64,000 nucleotides of DNA. It comes from Paenibacillus oenotherae (GTDB taxonomy: Bacteria; Bacillota; Bacilli; Paenibacillales; Paenibacillaceae). Under the pieces are notes generated by a model, which saw only the letters and a program-made list of their open reading frames with translations, was not told the origin of the DNA and did no database searches. The translations under genes were made by a program, and so were the position numbers. The stretch lies in assembly GCF_019443105.1 (NCBI RefSeq), contig NZ_JAHZIJ010000001.1, forward strand, positions 620,001 through 684,000, written 5' to 3'. Below, piece after piece: positions 42,461 through 52,200 of the stretch (within the stretch, counting starts at the first letter, position 1; each line of letters begins with the position of its first letter).

Positions 42461-43030
42461 ATGACTGAGCTTGTTCAGCAACAATCCGATGCCAAGGACA
42501 ATCAATTGGCAAAGCAAGTGCTCTTCCTGTCGATCCGCGACTTCCAGGGGTTAAAATCGCTTGGCGACAGGGCAATCTCCCAGCTCTCGGCCGATGAACT
42601 GCATTGGTCGCCTATGCCGGATTCCAACAGCATCGCGATTATTATCAATCATCTGTCCGGCAATATGATTTCCCGGTGGACGGATTTTCTCACCACTGAC
42701 GGGGAGAAGGAGAACCGGAATCGGGACACGGAATTCGAGAACGATGATGCGAGCCAAGCCGAGCTGCTTCGGCGCTGGGAGCTTGGATGGCATACTCTGC
42801 TGTCCACGCTGCAAGATCTGCAGCCTGAAGATTTGCTTGCAACCGTCTATATCCGTGGTGAAGCTCACTCTGTCCTTCAGGCCATTCACCGCCAAATTGC
42901 CCACTATGGCTATCATGTCGGGCAAATTGTTTATATTGCCAAAGCGTGCCGTTCTGAACATTGGGAGACACTCAGCATCAAGAAAGGCGAATCGGCTGAT
43001 TTCAATGCCCGGATGCGGACATCAACATAG
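42461..43030 (+). CDS. DinB-fold protein, DUF1572 type
   Basis: A 189-residue four-helix protein. The histidines of the DinB/YfiT metal site are visible: NHLSGN near residue 65 and HRQIAHYGYHVGQIVYIAK near 145-163, the conserved DUF1572 pattern. Members bind a divalent metal and some are thiol-dependent transferases; the reaction here is unknown. The ATG at 42461 has CAGGAG upstream. A lone plus-strand gene between the GNAT gene and hemW, with which it converges (33 bases between stops). Confidence 0.85.
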   Translation: MTELVQQQSDAKDNQLAKQVLFLSIRDFQGLKSLGDRAISQLSADELHWSPMPDSNSIAIIINHLSGNMISRWTDFLTTDGEKENRNRDTEFENDDASQAELLRRWELGWHTLLSTLQDLQPEDLLATVYIRGEAHSVLQAIHRQIAHYGYHVGQIVYIAKACRSEHWETLSIKKGESADFNARMRTST

Positions 43031-43063
43031 AACCAGCCACTCTAAGTTCTACGTCAGGAGAGC

Positions 43064-44227
43064 TCATTCATCTCCGATAAAAGCGCCAAACACTTCATTC
43101 CCGAGCGGTACGCCTTTCTCCGACAGTCGATAACCGCCTCCCGGAAGGGTGTCAGTCTCTTCCAGCAATCCATTTGCCAGCATCCGGTTAAGCGGTGTTC
43201 CGAATATGTCCTTTATTGTGCGTCCGTTGAACTGTGTGCCGAAATCAGCTTCGCTCACCCCTCCGAGCAGGCGCAGTCCGACCATCATGAAATCCTCCAT
43301 CGCCTCCTGCTCGGATACAGGGCTGGATTCAAGACGCGGCAGACGGCCCAGCGTAGCGTCTATATACGGCTGAACGCCCTTTATATTGACATGCCGCTCC
43401 CCTCGGGCATAGCCATGCGCTCCCGCTCCCAGTCCGTAATAGGGCTCATTCCGCCAATAGGTTATATTATGGCGGCTCTCGTAACCCGGCTTGGCGAAAT
43501 TGCTAATCTCATAGTGTTCATAGCCCGCTGCCTTCAATTGCTGGATCAGCAGCATATACATCGACAGCTCGTCCTCCTCAGGAGGCAGCGGCAGTTCATT
43601 GCGCTCGTAAAGCGCATGGAACAGCGTATTCTCTTCGACTTTCAACCCATATAGAGAATAATGGGTAAGGCCAAGGTCAAGCGCACGGCTGACACTATCC
43701 GCCAGCAGCTCTACCGTCTGTCCCGGCAGTCCGAACATGAGGTCGATCGATAAATTGTGAAATCCGGCACCTCTGGCATTCTCAATGCTGCGGTATACAT
43801 CATCCACATTGTGAATCCGTCCAATCCGCTCCAGCAGAACGTTATCAAATGATTGAACGCCGAAGCTGATCCGGTTCACGCCACCAGCCCGCATAGCGGC
43901 AAGCTTCTCCGGATCAGTCGTTCCGGGATTCGCCTCCATCGTAAACTCAGCCTCAGGATGAATCGGGAAATACCGCTTCACTGAAGCCAGAAACCGCTCC
44001 ATCTGAGGCGGTGTCAGCACAGTTGGCGTTCCGCCGCCCACGAATACTGTCCGGATCTCATCCGGAGGCAATATGGCTACCGTTCTCTCCATCTCGCGTT
44101 CAAGGGCATCCAGATACTCGTCAACCGGCTGCCCCTTCAGCACATAAGAGGTAAAATCGCAATAATGGCATTTGTTCGTGCAGAACGGGATATGAATGTA
44201 CAGTGCGCGAGGCGCGTGTTGAAGCAT
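43064..44227 (-). CDS. hemW: heme chaperone HemW (radical SAM, HemN-like)
   Basis: A 387-residue radical-SAM protein. The N-terminal IHIPFCTNKCHYCDF carries the three cluster cysteines (Cx3Cx2C). The fourth Cys of genuine HemN (CxxCxC) is absent, which points to HemW, a heme-binding chaperone, rather than coproporphyrinogen oxidase. VFVGGGTPTVL and the glycine-rich SAM motif follow, with a HemN C-terminal domain at about 310-380. Follows lepA as in B. subtilis. Confidence 0.93.
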   Translation of the reverse strand: MLQHAPRALYIHIPFCTNKCHYCDFTSYVLKGQPVDEYLDALEREMERTVAILPPDEIRTVFVGGGTPTVLTPPQMERFLASVKRYFPIHPEAEFTMEANPGTTDPEKLAAMRAGGVNRISFGVQSFDNVLLERIGRIHNVDDVYRSIENARGAGFHNLSIDLMFGLPGQTVELLADSVSRALDLGLTHYSLYGLKVEENTLFHALYERNELPLPPEEDELSMYMLLIQQLKAAGYEHYEISNFAKPGYESRHNITYWRNEPYYGLGAGAHGYARGERHVNIKGVQPYIDATLGRLPRLESSPVSEQEAMEDFMMVGLRLLGGVSEADFGTQFNGRTIKDIFGTPLNRMLANGLLEETDTLPGGGYRLSEKGVPLGNEVFGAFIGDE

Positions 44228-44272
44228 GGGTTAATCAGCTCCTTAAATGACTGAGGCCTATCCAATTGAAGA

Positions 44273-44293
44273 AAGGGAGCACGCGGCTCCCTT
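44273..44293 (-). terminator. terminator after lepA
   Basis: Minus strand AAGGGAGC / GCTCCCTT stem with a short loop, followed by TCTTC. The T-tract is modest. Confidence 0.6.
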
Positions 44294-44345
44294 CGTCGCC
44301 GGCTGATTGCTGTACGGTTGAAATACCGCACCGCCAATCCGCCGT

Positions 44346-46163
44346 TTAATCTTCGTTTATTTTGAGCACCGCCATGAATGCCTCTTGCGGCACCTCGACG
44401 CTGCCGACCTGCTTCATCCGCTTCTTGCCTTCCTTCTGCTTGTCAAGCAGCTTCCGCTTACGGCTAATATCGCCTCCGTAACACTTGGCCAATACGTTCT
44501 TCCGCATTGCCTTAACCGTCTCACGGGCAATAACCTTCGTACCGATGGAAGCCTGTACAGGCACCTCGAACATTTGGCGCGGAATGAGTTCCTTCAGCTT
44601 CTCGCATATGCCGCGGCCGCGCTGGTAAGCGCGGTCACGGTGAACGATAACGGACAAGGCATCCACCTGCTCATTGTTCAGCATAATATCCATCTTCACG
44701 AGATTCGACTTGCGGTAGCCAGAAACCTCATAGTCAAAGGAAGCATAGCCCTTCGTGCTTGATTTCAGCTGGTCGAAGAAATCGTATACGATCTCGGACA
44801 ACGGAATCTCATAGGTAATCGTTACACGGTTCGTATCCAGATATTCCATATTGATGAACTCGCCGCGCTTGTTCTGGCACAGCTCCATGATGGCTCCGAC
44901 AAAATCGTTAGGAACGATAATTCCGGCCTTTACATAGGGCTCTTCCACGTAATCAATCTTGCCGGCCTCCGGGTAGTTGGACGGATTGTCGATGGACAGT
45001 ACTTCGCCATTGGTCTGCGTAACCTGATAGATAACGCTTGGCGCGGTTGTAATCAATGGAATGTTGAATTCCCGTTCAATGCGCTCCTGGATAATCTCCA
45101 TGTGCAGCAGTCCAAGGAAGCCGCAGCGGAATCCAAACCCAAGCGCCGATGACGACTCCGGCTCGTAACGAAGCGAAGCGTCGTTAAGCTCCAGCTTCTC
45201 CAGTGCATCCCGCAGATCGTTATAATCCTGCGTCTCGATCGGGTACAGCCCGCAGAATACCATCGGATTGATCTTGCGGTAGCCCGGCAGCGGCTCAGGA
45301 GCTTGATTCTTCGCCTCCGTCACCGTATCGCCGACACGCGTATCCTTCACGTTCTTGATGCCAGCTACGATAAAGCCGACATCACCGATCGACAGCTCGC
45401 CGACTATGCCCATGCGCGGCATGAACGCGCCGACTTCAATGACTTCGAACTCAGCGCCTGTCGCCATGAACCTGATCTTCTTGCCTGCCCGAATGCTGCC
45501 GTCAACGACCCGGACATAAACGATAACACCTTTGTAGGGATCGTAATGCGAGTCGAAAATAAGCGCTTTAAGCGGGCTGTCGGGATCTCCCGTAGGCGCG
45601 GGCACTTTAGCCACGACCTGCTCAAGAATCTCCTTGATGCCGATGCCGGCTTTCGCGGATGCGAGCACCGCATCGCTCGTGTCCAGGCCGATGACATCCT
45701 CGATCTCCTGCTTAACCCGCTCCGGCTCCGCGCTCGGAAGGTCGATCTTGTTGATGACCGGCACAATCTCCAGATTGTTGTCCAGCGCCAGGTAGACGTT
45801 CGCAAGCGTCTGCGCTTCAATTCCCTGCGCAGCGTCAACAACGAGCAGCGCACCCTCGCAAGCGGCAAGACTGCGTGATACCTCATACGTAAAATCTACG
45901 TGTCCCGGCGTATCAATCAGATTAAGAATATATTCCTCGCCATCGTCAGCCTTATACCCGAGACGCACAGCCTGCAGCTTGATGGTAATACCACGCTCAC
46001 GCTCCAGATCCATCTGATCCAGCACCTGCTCCTGCATTTCACGCGAGGAGAGCGCTCCGGTAAACTCCAGAATGCGGTCTGCCAATGTCGATTTGCCATG
46101 ATCGATATGAGCAATAATGGAAAAATTTCGTATTTTCTTTTGTCGGTCACGTACGTCCGCCAT
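44346..46163 (-). CDS. lepA: elongation factor 4 (LepA)
   Basis: A 605-residue translational GTPase that acts on ribosomes with mispositioned tRNAs or during assembly. G1 [15 protein letters not shown]3 [13 protein letters not shown]4 [11 protein letters not shown]-like domains II, III and V; and the LepA-specific C-terminal domain ([29 protein letters not shown]). The ATG at 46163 was preferred to a GTG seven codons earlier because GTGGGGGTT precedes it and homologues start at [15 protein letters not shown]. Full length. Confidence 0.97.
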   Translation of the reverse strand: MADVRDRQKKIRNFSIIAHIDHGKSTLADRILEFTGALSSREMQEQVLDQMDLERERGITIKLQAVRLGYKADDGEEYILNLIDTPGHVDFTYEVSRSLAACEGALLVVDAAQGIEAQTLANVYLALDNNLEIVPVINKIDLPSAEPERVKQEIEDVIGLDTSDAVLASAKAGIGIKEILEQVVAKVPAPTGDPDSPLKALIFDSHYDPYKGVIVYVRVVDGSIRAGKKIRFMATGAEFEVIEVGAFMPRMGIVGELSIGDVGFIVAGIKNVKDTRVGDTVTEAKNQAPEPLPGYRKINPMVFCGLYPIETQDYNDLRDALEKLELNDASLRYEPESSSALGFGFRCGFLGLLHMEIIQERIEREFNIPLITTAPSVIYQVTQTNGEVLSIDNPSNYPEAGKIDYVEEPYVKAGIIVPNDFVGAIMELCQNKRGEFINMEYLDTNRVTITYEIPLSEIVYDFFDQLKSSTKGYASFDYEVSGYRKSNLVKMDIMLNNEQVDALSVIVHRDRAYQRGRGICEKLKELIPRQMFEVPVQASIGTKVIARETVKAMRKNVLAKCYGGDISRKRKLLDKQKEGKKRMKQVGSVEVPQEAFMAVLKINED

Positions 46164-46238
46164 GCCTAACCCCCACTGAATCACAAATTACGTTATCGCT
46201 AACCATTCCACTTATTATATCAGTTCGGGGGAAGCCCT

Positions 46239-46715
46239 TCAATCAGTTACTGAATCAAAGAACGAAACAACGAAACGGATGCCCTGGCTGGACAGTGACT
46301 GCAATATTCCAGCCGTACTGTCTGCAAGCTTGTTGACCGTCGATTGCTCGCCTAATTCAGGCATCCCGGGCAGCCGTTCATTCGCAGCCTGCCCTTTCCC
46401 TGACGCCTCCTCCGCCTTGAGCCGGTCAATGACCTGCTGAGCCTCGCGAATCAGCCGCTCCCTCTCATTGTCATCCCTGCCTTCCGTCAGCATGGATCCG
46501 CTGCCGTTGCCCTGCATGGAAGACAAGGAGCCGGCCTCCCCGCTTCCCGCCATCCGCCCATCCTCCAGGGAAGACGGGTTAACAGATAGGACACCTTGGC
46601 CATTGATAGGGCCGTTAATCCGTTCAATCCCGCTTGTCGCCATATCGATGCCGAACAGCACCACGATCGCGATTGCTCCGCCGACGAGGGCCATCTTGAA
46701 TGATTTGCGGCGCAT
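46239..46715 (-). CDS. YqxA-like (DUF3679) membrane protein
   Basis: A 158-residue protein with an N-terminal membrane anchor (FKMALVGGAIAIVVLFGIDMA), a disordered Ser/Gly/Glu-rich middle (about 40-120) and a hydrophobic, helix-prone tail (GILQSLSSQGIRFVVSFFDSVTD). It occupies the spoIIP-yqxA-lepA position of B. subtilis, where yqxA encodes a DUF3679 protein; its size and anchor fit. Function unknown, probably sporulation-associated through spoIIP. The ATG at 46715 has AAGGAGGAG upstream. The assignment rests mostly on synteny. Confidence 0.78.
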   Translation of the reverse strand: MRRKSFKMALVGGAIAIVVLFGIDMATSGIERINGPINGQGVLSVNPSSLEDGRMAGSGEAGSLSSMQGNGSGSMLTEGRDDNERERLIREAQQVIDRLKAEEASGKGQAANERLPGMPELGEQSTVNKLADSTAGILQSLSSQGIRFVVSFFDSVTD

Positions 46716-46739
46716 CAGCAACTCCTCCTTATGATCAGC

Positions 46740-48050
46740 CTAGCTCTCTTTCGGAAGATCAACTTTCTTCGCATCCCAGTACAGCTCTGCGATCACCTTG
46801 GCCAGCGCATCAACTGTCCGGTAGGACTCTTCCAGCGTATTGTCGACGCCGCCGATCTCGATCAGCACACTGCCCGGCGACAGCGACTGGTTGTACTCCC
46901 CATTGCCGTTGGCCGTTGTCTTTCCCCATATTCCGTGGGAGATGCCGGGATACTGCTTCTCCAGCTTGTCCTGAATTTTGTTGGCGAACGCCTCGTTCTT
47001 GCGCCAATTGGCATTCTCCTGGCCGATGATGAACATGACCTGGGCATATGCCTTGCCGTTGATCGTAATCGTAGTCTGCTTCTTGCGCAGCGAATTCCGG
47101 TGGATATCGAAGAAAAAGGTCAAGTCTTTGTTGGAGGCCATAGCATCCTTTACCGTTTTTTTCGAATACTTATAGGATAGCGCCCAATTGTATTTTTTAA
47201 TCGCGGTCACGTAATCGGTCGCAGATTGCAGGGCGCCGATTCCTTCCTTTTCAAGCTTTTGCTGCAGCCGTTTGCCGAGCAGCGTCACATTTTTGCTGGG
47301 CGACTCTGCATATTTGCTGTCGCCGAGCAGCGGAAACCACGACTCTCTATTATGGGAATGATAGATGAATACAACATCGCGCCCGGCAGTCGTAGGTTTC
47401 GATGGATTCGACGGATCAGGCTTGTCCGGATTGCTGCCACTCTGATCGGTATTCCGAACAGGCGGCACCTCCGAAGTGCCATTCCCGCCACCGTTGTCTC
47501 CGGCATCACCCGATCTGTCCTCGTCTGGCCCCGGATCCGGGCGTCCGGAACCATCAATCGTGCTCTCCCCTTCTAGAGTACCTGTATCCCCTGTCCCTGG
47601 CAGCGGATCATGATCCTCCGGCTCTATAGACATATCAGCGCTCGTGCCTGCCCGCAGCAGATAAGCTTCATTGCCGCCCATAACCGGATATTCTCTCGTT
47701 AATAGGCTTTTGGGATCCGACGGATTAATATCCGTCATTAACCGGACTAAAAAGGAGCCGATTTCCTTGCCGGACAACGGGATAGTGGCATCACCTTGCT
47801 CCCCCGCCCCCGGCATCTCCATCTCCAGCATATCCGTGAACAAGCCGCTTGAGACTGCCGCTGCGAACCCTTTCATAGACGACATAGGCGTCGTAGAGGC
47901 ACTCTGATGCACGATGGAGCCAATTCCAATAACAATAACCATGATCATGGAGCCCAAAGACAGGAAGGCAAATGTCCTGCCTGTAACAAGCAGCTGGCGA
48001 AAGCGCTGGCTTTCTCTTCCCAGGTTCCAAGTAATCGCAACATGTTTCAT
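46740..48050 (-). CDS. spoIIP: stage II sporulation protein P
   Basis: A 436-residue peptidoglycan hydrolase of the engulfment complex SpoIID/SpoIIM/SpoIIP. N-terminal membrane anchor (about 25-50), disordered linker (about 130-225), and C-terminal amidase/endopeptidase domain with FIYHSHNRESWFPLL (catalytic His and Glu), FFFDIHRNSLR and VLIEIGGVDNTLEES. It removes stem peptides so the mother-cell membrane can migrate around the forespore. RBS AGGGGG precedes the ATG. The linker is longer than in B. subtilis SpoIIP. Confidence 0.95.
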   Translation of the reverse strand: MKHVAITWNLGRESQRFRQLLVTGRTFAFLSLGSMIMVIVIGIGSIVHQSASTTPMSSMKGFAAAVSSGLFTDMLEMEMPGAGEQGDATIPLSGKEIGSFLVRLMTDINPSDPKSLLTREYPVMGGNEAYLLRAGTSADMSIEPEDHDPLPGTGDTGTLEGESTIDGSGRPDPGPDEDRSGDAGDNGGGNGTSEVPPVRNTDQSGSNPDKPDPSNPSKPTTAGRDVVFIYHSHNRESWFPLLGDSKYAESPSKNVTLLGKRLQQKLEKEGIGALQSATDYVTAIKKYNWALSYKYSKKTVKDAMASNKDLTFFFDIHRNSLRKKQTTITINGKAYAQVMFIIGQENANWRKNEAFANKIQDKLEKQYPGISHGIWGKTTANGNGEYNQSLSPGSVLIEIGGVDNTLEESYRTVDALAKVIAELYWDAKKVDLPKES

Positions 48051-48150
48051 CGTTTCGTCCCCCTAGCGATAGACTACTATCAACTTATGAGAGACCTGCT
48101 TTTAATAGAACTGAAAGTTTGCTAGTTTCACCATATGCGAACATTCTAAA

Positions 48151-48181
48151 TACTCACGAAGCACATAAGGCTCCGTGAGTA
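48151..48181 (-). other. stem-loop between gpr and spoIIP
   Basis: Perfect TACTCACG / CGTGAGTA arms, 15-base loop, followed on the minus strand by TTTAG only. It may be a weak terminator after gpr. Confidence 0.45.
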
Positions 48182-48213
48182 CAGGATGCGCCTTGCCCAG
48201 CTTGCAGGCAGAC

Positions 48214-49218
48214 TCAGTGCGTATATGCGGCAACGTTGGAGGTGTCTACCGCTTCATGCAGAGCAGCGTTGAGACCGCTCGCTACTATATTGGCGATATC
48301 CTCGATAAACTGGTCGATTTCCTTAGGCGTGACAAGAAGATCATGGCCAAGCGGGCCAAGCGCTTCGCGCACTAGCTGAAGCCTTTCCTGCTCGTTGATG
48401 GAGTCCAGCAAGCCGAGAACTCCATCAGTCGTAGAGCCATGACGCTTGAGATGTTGTTTAACAAGTTCGATGCTGTTGCTGACAATTGTAGAGGCGTACA
48501 CGACCGTCGGAACTCCGATAGCTATAACGGGAATACCCAATATCTCCTTGGTCAATCCCCTGCGCTTGTTGCCAATGCCGGAACCGGGATGAATGCCTGT
48601 ATCAGCGATCTGTATCGTCGTATTCACCCGCTCCAATGCCTTGGAGGCCAGCGCGTCAATAGCAATAATAAGATCCGGCTTTGTCCGGTCTACAATTCCC
48701 TGCACAATCTCACTGGATTCAATGCCGGTTACGCCAAGCACGCCCGGGGCAACAGCGCTGATGCAGCGATACCCCGGCGCAACCTCATTTGGCATCAGCT
48801 CAAAGAAATGGCGCGTCACCATCACATTCTCCACAACGAGCGGCCCCAGCGCATCGGGTGTAACATTCCAGTTGCCGAGCCCGACAATAAGCACATTGGA
48901 TTGCTTGCCCACTCCGATCCGCTGCAAGAATGATTCGAATTCCTGAGCCAGCTTCGTCGCTACCTTGTCCTGCAATCCTGTATCCTGCTTGCGCAGGTCG
49001 GGAACCTCGAAGGTCACATAATGCCCAATCATTTTGCCCAGCGCCTTAGAGCCTTCCTCGTTCGTAATTTGCAGGCGCGTAATGGTGATGCCATCATCCT
49101 CAGATACGTCCGAGACTACCCCTTGAATCGGGCCTTGGCCGCCGGATTCTGCAAATTCCTTCGCTTCAACCGCCAAATCTATGCCGACAGCAAATTGCTG
49201 CAAATCGAGATTATCCAT
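48214..49218 (-). CDS. gpr: germination protease GPR
   Basis: A 334-residue aspartic-type protease that degrades small acid-soluble spore proteins during germination. Made as a zymogen: the N-terminal propeptide (DNLDLQQFAVGIDLAVEAKEF) is removed in the forespore. Conserved segments include VLIVGLGNWNVTPDALGP, TKPDLIIAIDALASKALERVNTTIQIADTGIHPGSGIGN and EILGIPVIAIGVPTVV. It faces rpsT head-to-head and lies upstream of spoIIP as in B. subtilis. Expected control by forespore sigma factors; I could not assign a clear promoter. Confidence 0.97.
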   Translation of the reverse strand: MDNLDLQQFAVGIDLAVEAKEFAESGGQGPIQGVVSDVSEDDGITITRLQITNEEGSKALGKMIGHYVTFEVPDLRKQDTGLQDKVATKLAQEFESFLQRIGVGKQSNVLIVGLGNWNVTPDALGPLVVENVMVTRHFFELMPNEVAPGYRCISAVAPGVLGVTGIESSEIVQGIVDRTKPDLIIAIDALASKALERVNTTIQIADTGIHPGSGIGNKRRGLTKEILGIPVIAIGVPTVVYASTIVSNSIELVKQHLKRHGSTTDGVLGLLDSINEQERLQLVREALGPLGHDLLVTPKEIDQFIEDIANIVASGLNAALHEAVDTSNVAAYTH

Positions 49219-49324
49219 ATAAGCAGGGTGCTCCTTCCATACCGTTTGACGTTAGTTTGCGAATTTGGCGTTTAATTTATTCGGCGGGCCAGCCTTCAAA
49301 CGAGAGTAAGTATAGCTAGCACTA

Positions 49325-49353
49325 TTGCTTTTTAATCAGGCACATGATAGAAT
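49325..49353 (+). promoter_or_regulatory. sigma-A promoter of rpsT
   Basis: TTGCTT (49325-49330), 17-base spacer, TAGAAT (49348-49353), about 55 bases upstream of the rpsT ATG. Confidence 0.75.
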
Positions 49354-49407
49354 GTTTCAAGTTGTGTTGTTACAATGGGGTTTTTCCTTTTACAGGAGGT
49401 GAATGCA

Positions 49408-49680
49408 ATGCCAAACATTAAATCCGCTGTTAAACGTGTTAAAACAAACGAGAAGCGCCGCGCTTTGAACGCTTCGCAAAAATCAGCACTTCGCACGGCC
49501 GTTAAAACTGCTGACCAAGCTGTCGTCGCTACTGATGTCGATGCTGCTAAAGCAGCTCTGATCGTCGCTACGAAGAAGCTGGACAAAGCTGTTACGAAAG
49601 GCCTGATTCATAAAAATGCGGCTTCCCGCAAAAAATCACGCCTTGCCAAAAAGCTTAACGCTCTTTCGGCTAAAGCCTAA
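49408..49680 (+). CDS. rpsT: 30S ribosomal protein S20
   Basis: A 90-residue bS20: basic three-helix protein ([28 protein letters not shown], ending [22 protein letters not shown]) that binds 16S rRNA at the body and helix 44. The ATG at 49408 follows AGGAGGTGA with ideal spacing; the upstream extension is not bS20-like. Monocistronic, with its own promoter and terminator, transcribed against its neighbours as in Bacillus. Confidence 0.98.
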   Translation: MPNIKSAVKRVKTNEKRRALNASQKSALRTAVKTADQAVVATDVDAAKAALIVATKKLDKAVTKGLIHKNAASRKKSRLAKKLNALSAKA

Positions 49681-49692
49681 TTCAAACGAATA

Positions 49693-49731
49693 AAGTCCTG
49701 CTCACCGCATTAGCGGTGGCAGGACTTTTTT
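49693..49731 (+). terminator. terminator of rpsT
   Basis: AAGTCCTGC, CACCGC arms pairing with GCGGTG, GCAGGACTT (one bulge, 6-base loop), followed by TTTTT. It lies between convergent rpsT and holA stops and may serve both. Confidence 0.92.
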
Positions 49732-49740
49732 ATTGTTATT

Positions 49741-50766
49741 TTATGCCGCAAGCGACAAGAGGAACAGCTCCAGTCCAAGCGTCTTATCAACCTTGCCTGT
49801 CTTCATTTTGTAATCAAGCTCGGCTAACTGGTTCAAATATCGGCCCAAATCAGTGACCGAGAATTTCTTTGCCTTCTCAGCGGCAAGCTTCACCGCATAG
49901 GGATGCAGACCGATATGTCCGGCCATCTGTTGAGGAGAATAGCGTTGTCCCTCAAGCTCCTTCACCTGCAGCATAATTCGAAACTGCCGGGCTATCAAGG
50001 CGGCAATCTTGATGGGCTCCTCACGCCGCAGCAGCAGCTCCCCGTACAGCTTGAGCGCCTTATCCACCTTCAGCGAAGCCATCGCATCAATTAAAGCAAA
50101 CACATCCTCTTCAACCGTGGAGGCAATCAGCGCTTCGACAACATCGGCGGTTATCGCGCCTGACTCGCCGGCATGCAGGCAGAGCTTGTCCACCTCATGT
50201 GCCAGCTGCTGCATATTCGTGCCTGTGCGGGCAAGCAGCAGTTCGGCAGCTTCACCGTTCATCCGCCTGCCCTGCTCCTCCGCGCGTCTGATCGTCCATT
50301 GAACTAGCTCAGCCTCCTGCAGCTCCTGAAAGGAGAGAAGGGCATCCTGCTCCTTGAGCAGCTTGACTACCTTGCGGCGCTCATCCAGCTTCTCTGCAAG
50401 CACATGGAAGACGACAACACTGCTCTCGCAAGGATTGGACAGATAAGCCAGCAGCTTATCTGTCCCATGCTCGATCTTGCCGCCTTCCTTGCCTCCTGAA
50501 GCAGCCAGAACGGACTGATCGCGAATAATGACGACTTTGCGCGAAGCAAAGAAAGGCAGCGTCTCCGCCTCCAACACCGCCTCTTCAATCGCCGTCTCCG
50601 AAGTATCGAACCTGACAACACCCAGCTCACGCTCTTCCTTGGTCAGCAGCAGCTCGATCAGCGTGTTTGAGCATTCCCGCATGCGATAGCGATCCTTGCC
50701 GTACAACACATAAACAGGGCGGAACTTGCCTGCCTTCCATTCCTTTATTGCATTTCTGATGTCCAT
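49741..50766 (-). CDS. holA: DNA polymerase III subunit delta
   Basis: A 341-residue clamp-loader delta subunit (YqeN). N-terminal RecA-like fold (KFRPVYVLYGKDRYRMRECSN), KVVIIRDQ near 87, a helical middle domain (AALIARQFRIMLQVKELEGQRYSPQQMAGHIGLHPYAVK) and a C-terminal collar domain. It opens the beta clamp. Lies directly beyond rpsT as in B. subtilis, where it follows the comE operon; here a 4 kb accessory patch intervenes. RBS AAGGGGGC precedes the ATG. Confidence 0.95.
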   Translation of the reverse strand: MDIRNAIKEWKAGKFRPVYVLYGKDRYRMRECSNTLIELLLTKEERELGVVRFDTSETAIEEAVLEAETLPFFASRKVVIIRDQSVLAASGGKEGGKIEHGTDKLLAYLSNPCESSVVVFHVLAEKLDERRKVVKLLKEQDALLSFQELQEAELVQWTIRRAEEQGRRMNGEAAELLLARTGTNMQQLAHEVDKLCLHAGESGAITADVVEALIASTVEEDVFALIDAMASLKVDKALKLYGELLLRREEPIKIAALIARQFRIMLQVKELEGQRYSPQQMAGHIGLHPYAVKLAAEKAKKFSVTDLGRYLNQLAELDYKMKTGKVDKTLGLELFLLSLAA

Positions 50767-50838
50767 CTTCTATATGCCCCCTTGCACGCGCTGCATGCTA
50801 TCATTCCCTTGCATTCATCCTGTTCTATGTAACCGCAA

Positions 50839-50874
50839 CAAAGGGATGAAGCCCTCTGTGACTTCATCCCTTTG
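50839..50874 (-). terminator. long perfect hairpin after the anti-sigma gene
   Basis: Perfect 13-base arms CAAAGGGATGAAG / CTTCATCCCTTTG around a 10-base loop, T-poor tail (TTGCGG). Probably terminates the sigma/anti-sigma transcript. The 150 bases between it and the anti-sigma stop hold two GGTACCGTC strings and no gene. Confidence 0.65.
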
Positions 50875-51027
50875 TCCCTGAACATCTATATAAACATCCG
50901 CGTGAAGACGGGCCATGGTACCGTCTGCGGATGGTCATACGACGTCAAGGTACCGTCCTATGACGTTTCCGTTCACTACACAGTATACGCAGATACCCTG
51001 CTATGTGTGCGGAATACGCTGCAATTA

Positions 51028-52200
51028 TTATGGCTGCAACTGTTCCGTCCCGTTCTTGGGATCGATGACGAATTTGGCCAGCTTCCCGTCATCCGCCAAC
51101 GTCTCATAGACCAGCTGCCTGCTGTCATCCGACCATTGCAGCCCGCCAAAGCCGCTTGCCCGCTTCACGCTCTCGAAGAGGAGCGTGCTGTCGGCAATCA
51201 GATACACCTTAAGCTGACTATCGAGAATAACCGCTCTGTAGATCCCGTCAGGTGATACCATCCGGTCAACCGAAAGATTCTCAGCAGCTATTGGAGCGCC
51301 GACTCCCTCATTGGCTTCGCTGTCTTTCGTTTCGCCACCGCCAGCAAATGAGTTGCCTGTAACCGGATTGTCAGGGATGCTGTTGTCCGCAATTGCATTC
51401 CCGCCATCGCTGCCATAGCTATTGGTATTGGCCGAGCTCTCATTATCCCGACTGTTGTCAGATTGAGCGGCGCCTAATTGATCATTCACTATGGTTGTCT
51501 CATAATTCGGCGACTGCACCTTGCCAATACGCTCCTGGGAAGAAGTCTCCTCTGCAGGCGCGAAGTTCCTGGCAGCATCCGAGCCGCTCTCAGCCTTGGA
51601 CTTGTCACTCCGTTCGGCATCAGACTTCAGAGCGATATCTGAGGAAGGTGCAGATTCAATCTCCACATTCTTTTGGAGCTGCAAGGCAGAATCCGTTGCC
51701 TCTTCCGATAGCGACTTATCTGCAGCGCTATTGGCGCCCGCAGACATGCTGGATTCTGCAACCAGCTTCTGCCCAGCACTGTCGCTCAGATTATCCATCG
51801 CGCCAGGTCTGTAAGTAACGAGGAACAACCCGACTACAACTCCTGCAGCTATGACACCCCCAAGCGTCCGCATGGACAATGAATTCTTCCAGCGGCCGAA
51901 TCGCCCTGTGCGCTCTGCTCGTCTGACAAGCGGAAGCGGCTCATCCGCTTCTGGCCTGCCAGGATCTGCAGCTTCTGGGTGAAGCTCCATCAAGCGAGGC
52001 ATAATGGCATCAACCAGGCTGTAGCTGGGCGTTACCTTAGGCAGATTCTCCAGGCCGGCAGAAAGCAGCTCCAGACGATCGAGCATAGTGGCGCAGTCCT
52101 GGCATTGCCGCGTATGAGCCATCAAGATGTCGGCTTCCTGTTCGTCCAGATCGCCATCCAGCTGTCTCTGCATATATTCCATCACCTCTTGACAATTCAT
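51028..52200 (-). CDS. anti-sigma factor with zinc-binding domain and extracytoplasmic sensor
   Basis: A 390-residue membrane protein. The N-terminal ZAS domain is cytoplasmic with the H29-x3-C33-x2-C36 motif (HTRQCQDC); one membrane span lies at about 110-130 (LGGVIAAGVVVGLFLVTY). A long Ser/Asn/Asp-rich disordered region covers about 135-300. A C-terminal beta-rich part (about 305-385, GLQWSDDSRQLVYETLADDGKLAKFVID) resembles one or two WD40/PD40-type blades. It should hold the co-encoded ECF sigma inactive until an envelope signal. Its ATG overlaps the sigma stop by 4 bases. The signal is unknown. Confidence 0.88.
   Translation of the reverse strand: MNCQEVMEYMQRQLDGDLDEQEADILMAHTRQCQDCATMLDRLELLSAGLENLPKVTPSYSLVDAIMPRLMELHPEAADPGRPEADEPLPLVRRAERTGRFGRWKNSLSMRTLGGVIAAGVVVGLFLVTYRPGAMDNLSDSAGQKLVAESSMSAGANSAADKSLSEEATDSALQLQKNVEIESAPSSDIALKSDAERSDKSKAESGSDAARNFAPAEETSSQERIGKVQSPNYETTIVNDQLGAAQSDNSRDNESSANTNSYGSDGGNAIADNSIPDNPVTGNSFAGGGETKDSEANEGVGAPIAAENLSVDRMVSPDGIYRAVILDSQLKVYLIADSTLLFESVKRASGFGGLQWSDDSRQLVYETLADDGKLAKFVIDPKNGTEQLQP

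Noticed and set aside
43064-44227. Oxygen-independent coproporphyrinogen oxidase HemN
   Set aside because: Only Cx3Cx2C is present and the following Cys of true HemN is missing, so HemW is preferred.
50872-51255. 127-residue plus-strand ORF entering the anti-sigma gene from the gap
   Set aside because: Most of it is antisense to the anti-sigma coding frame, it begins inside the terminator hairpin, and there is no RBS.
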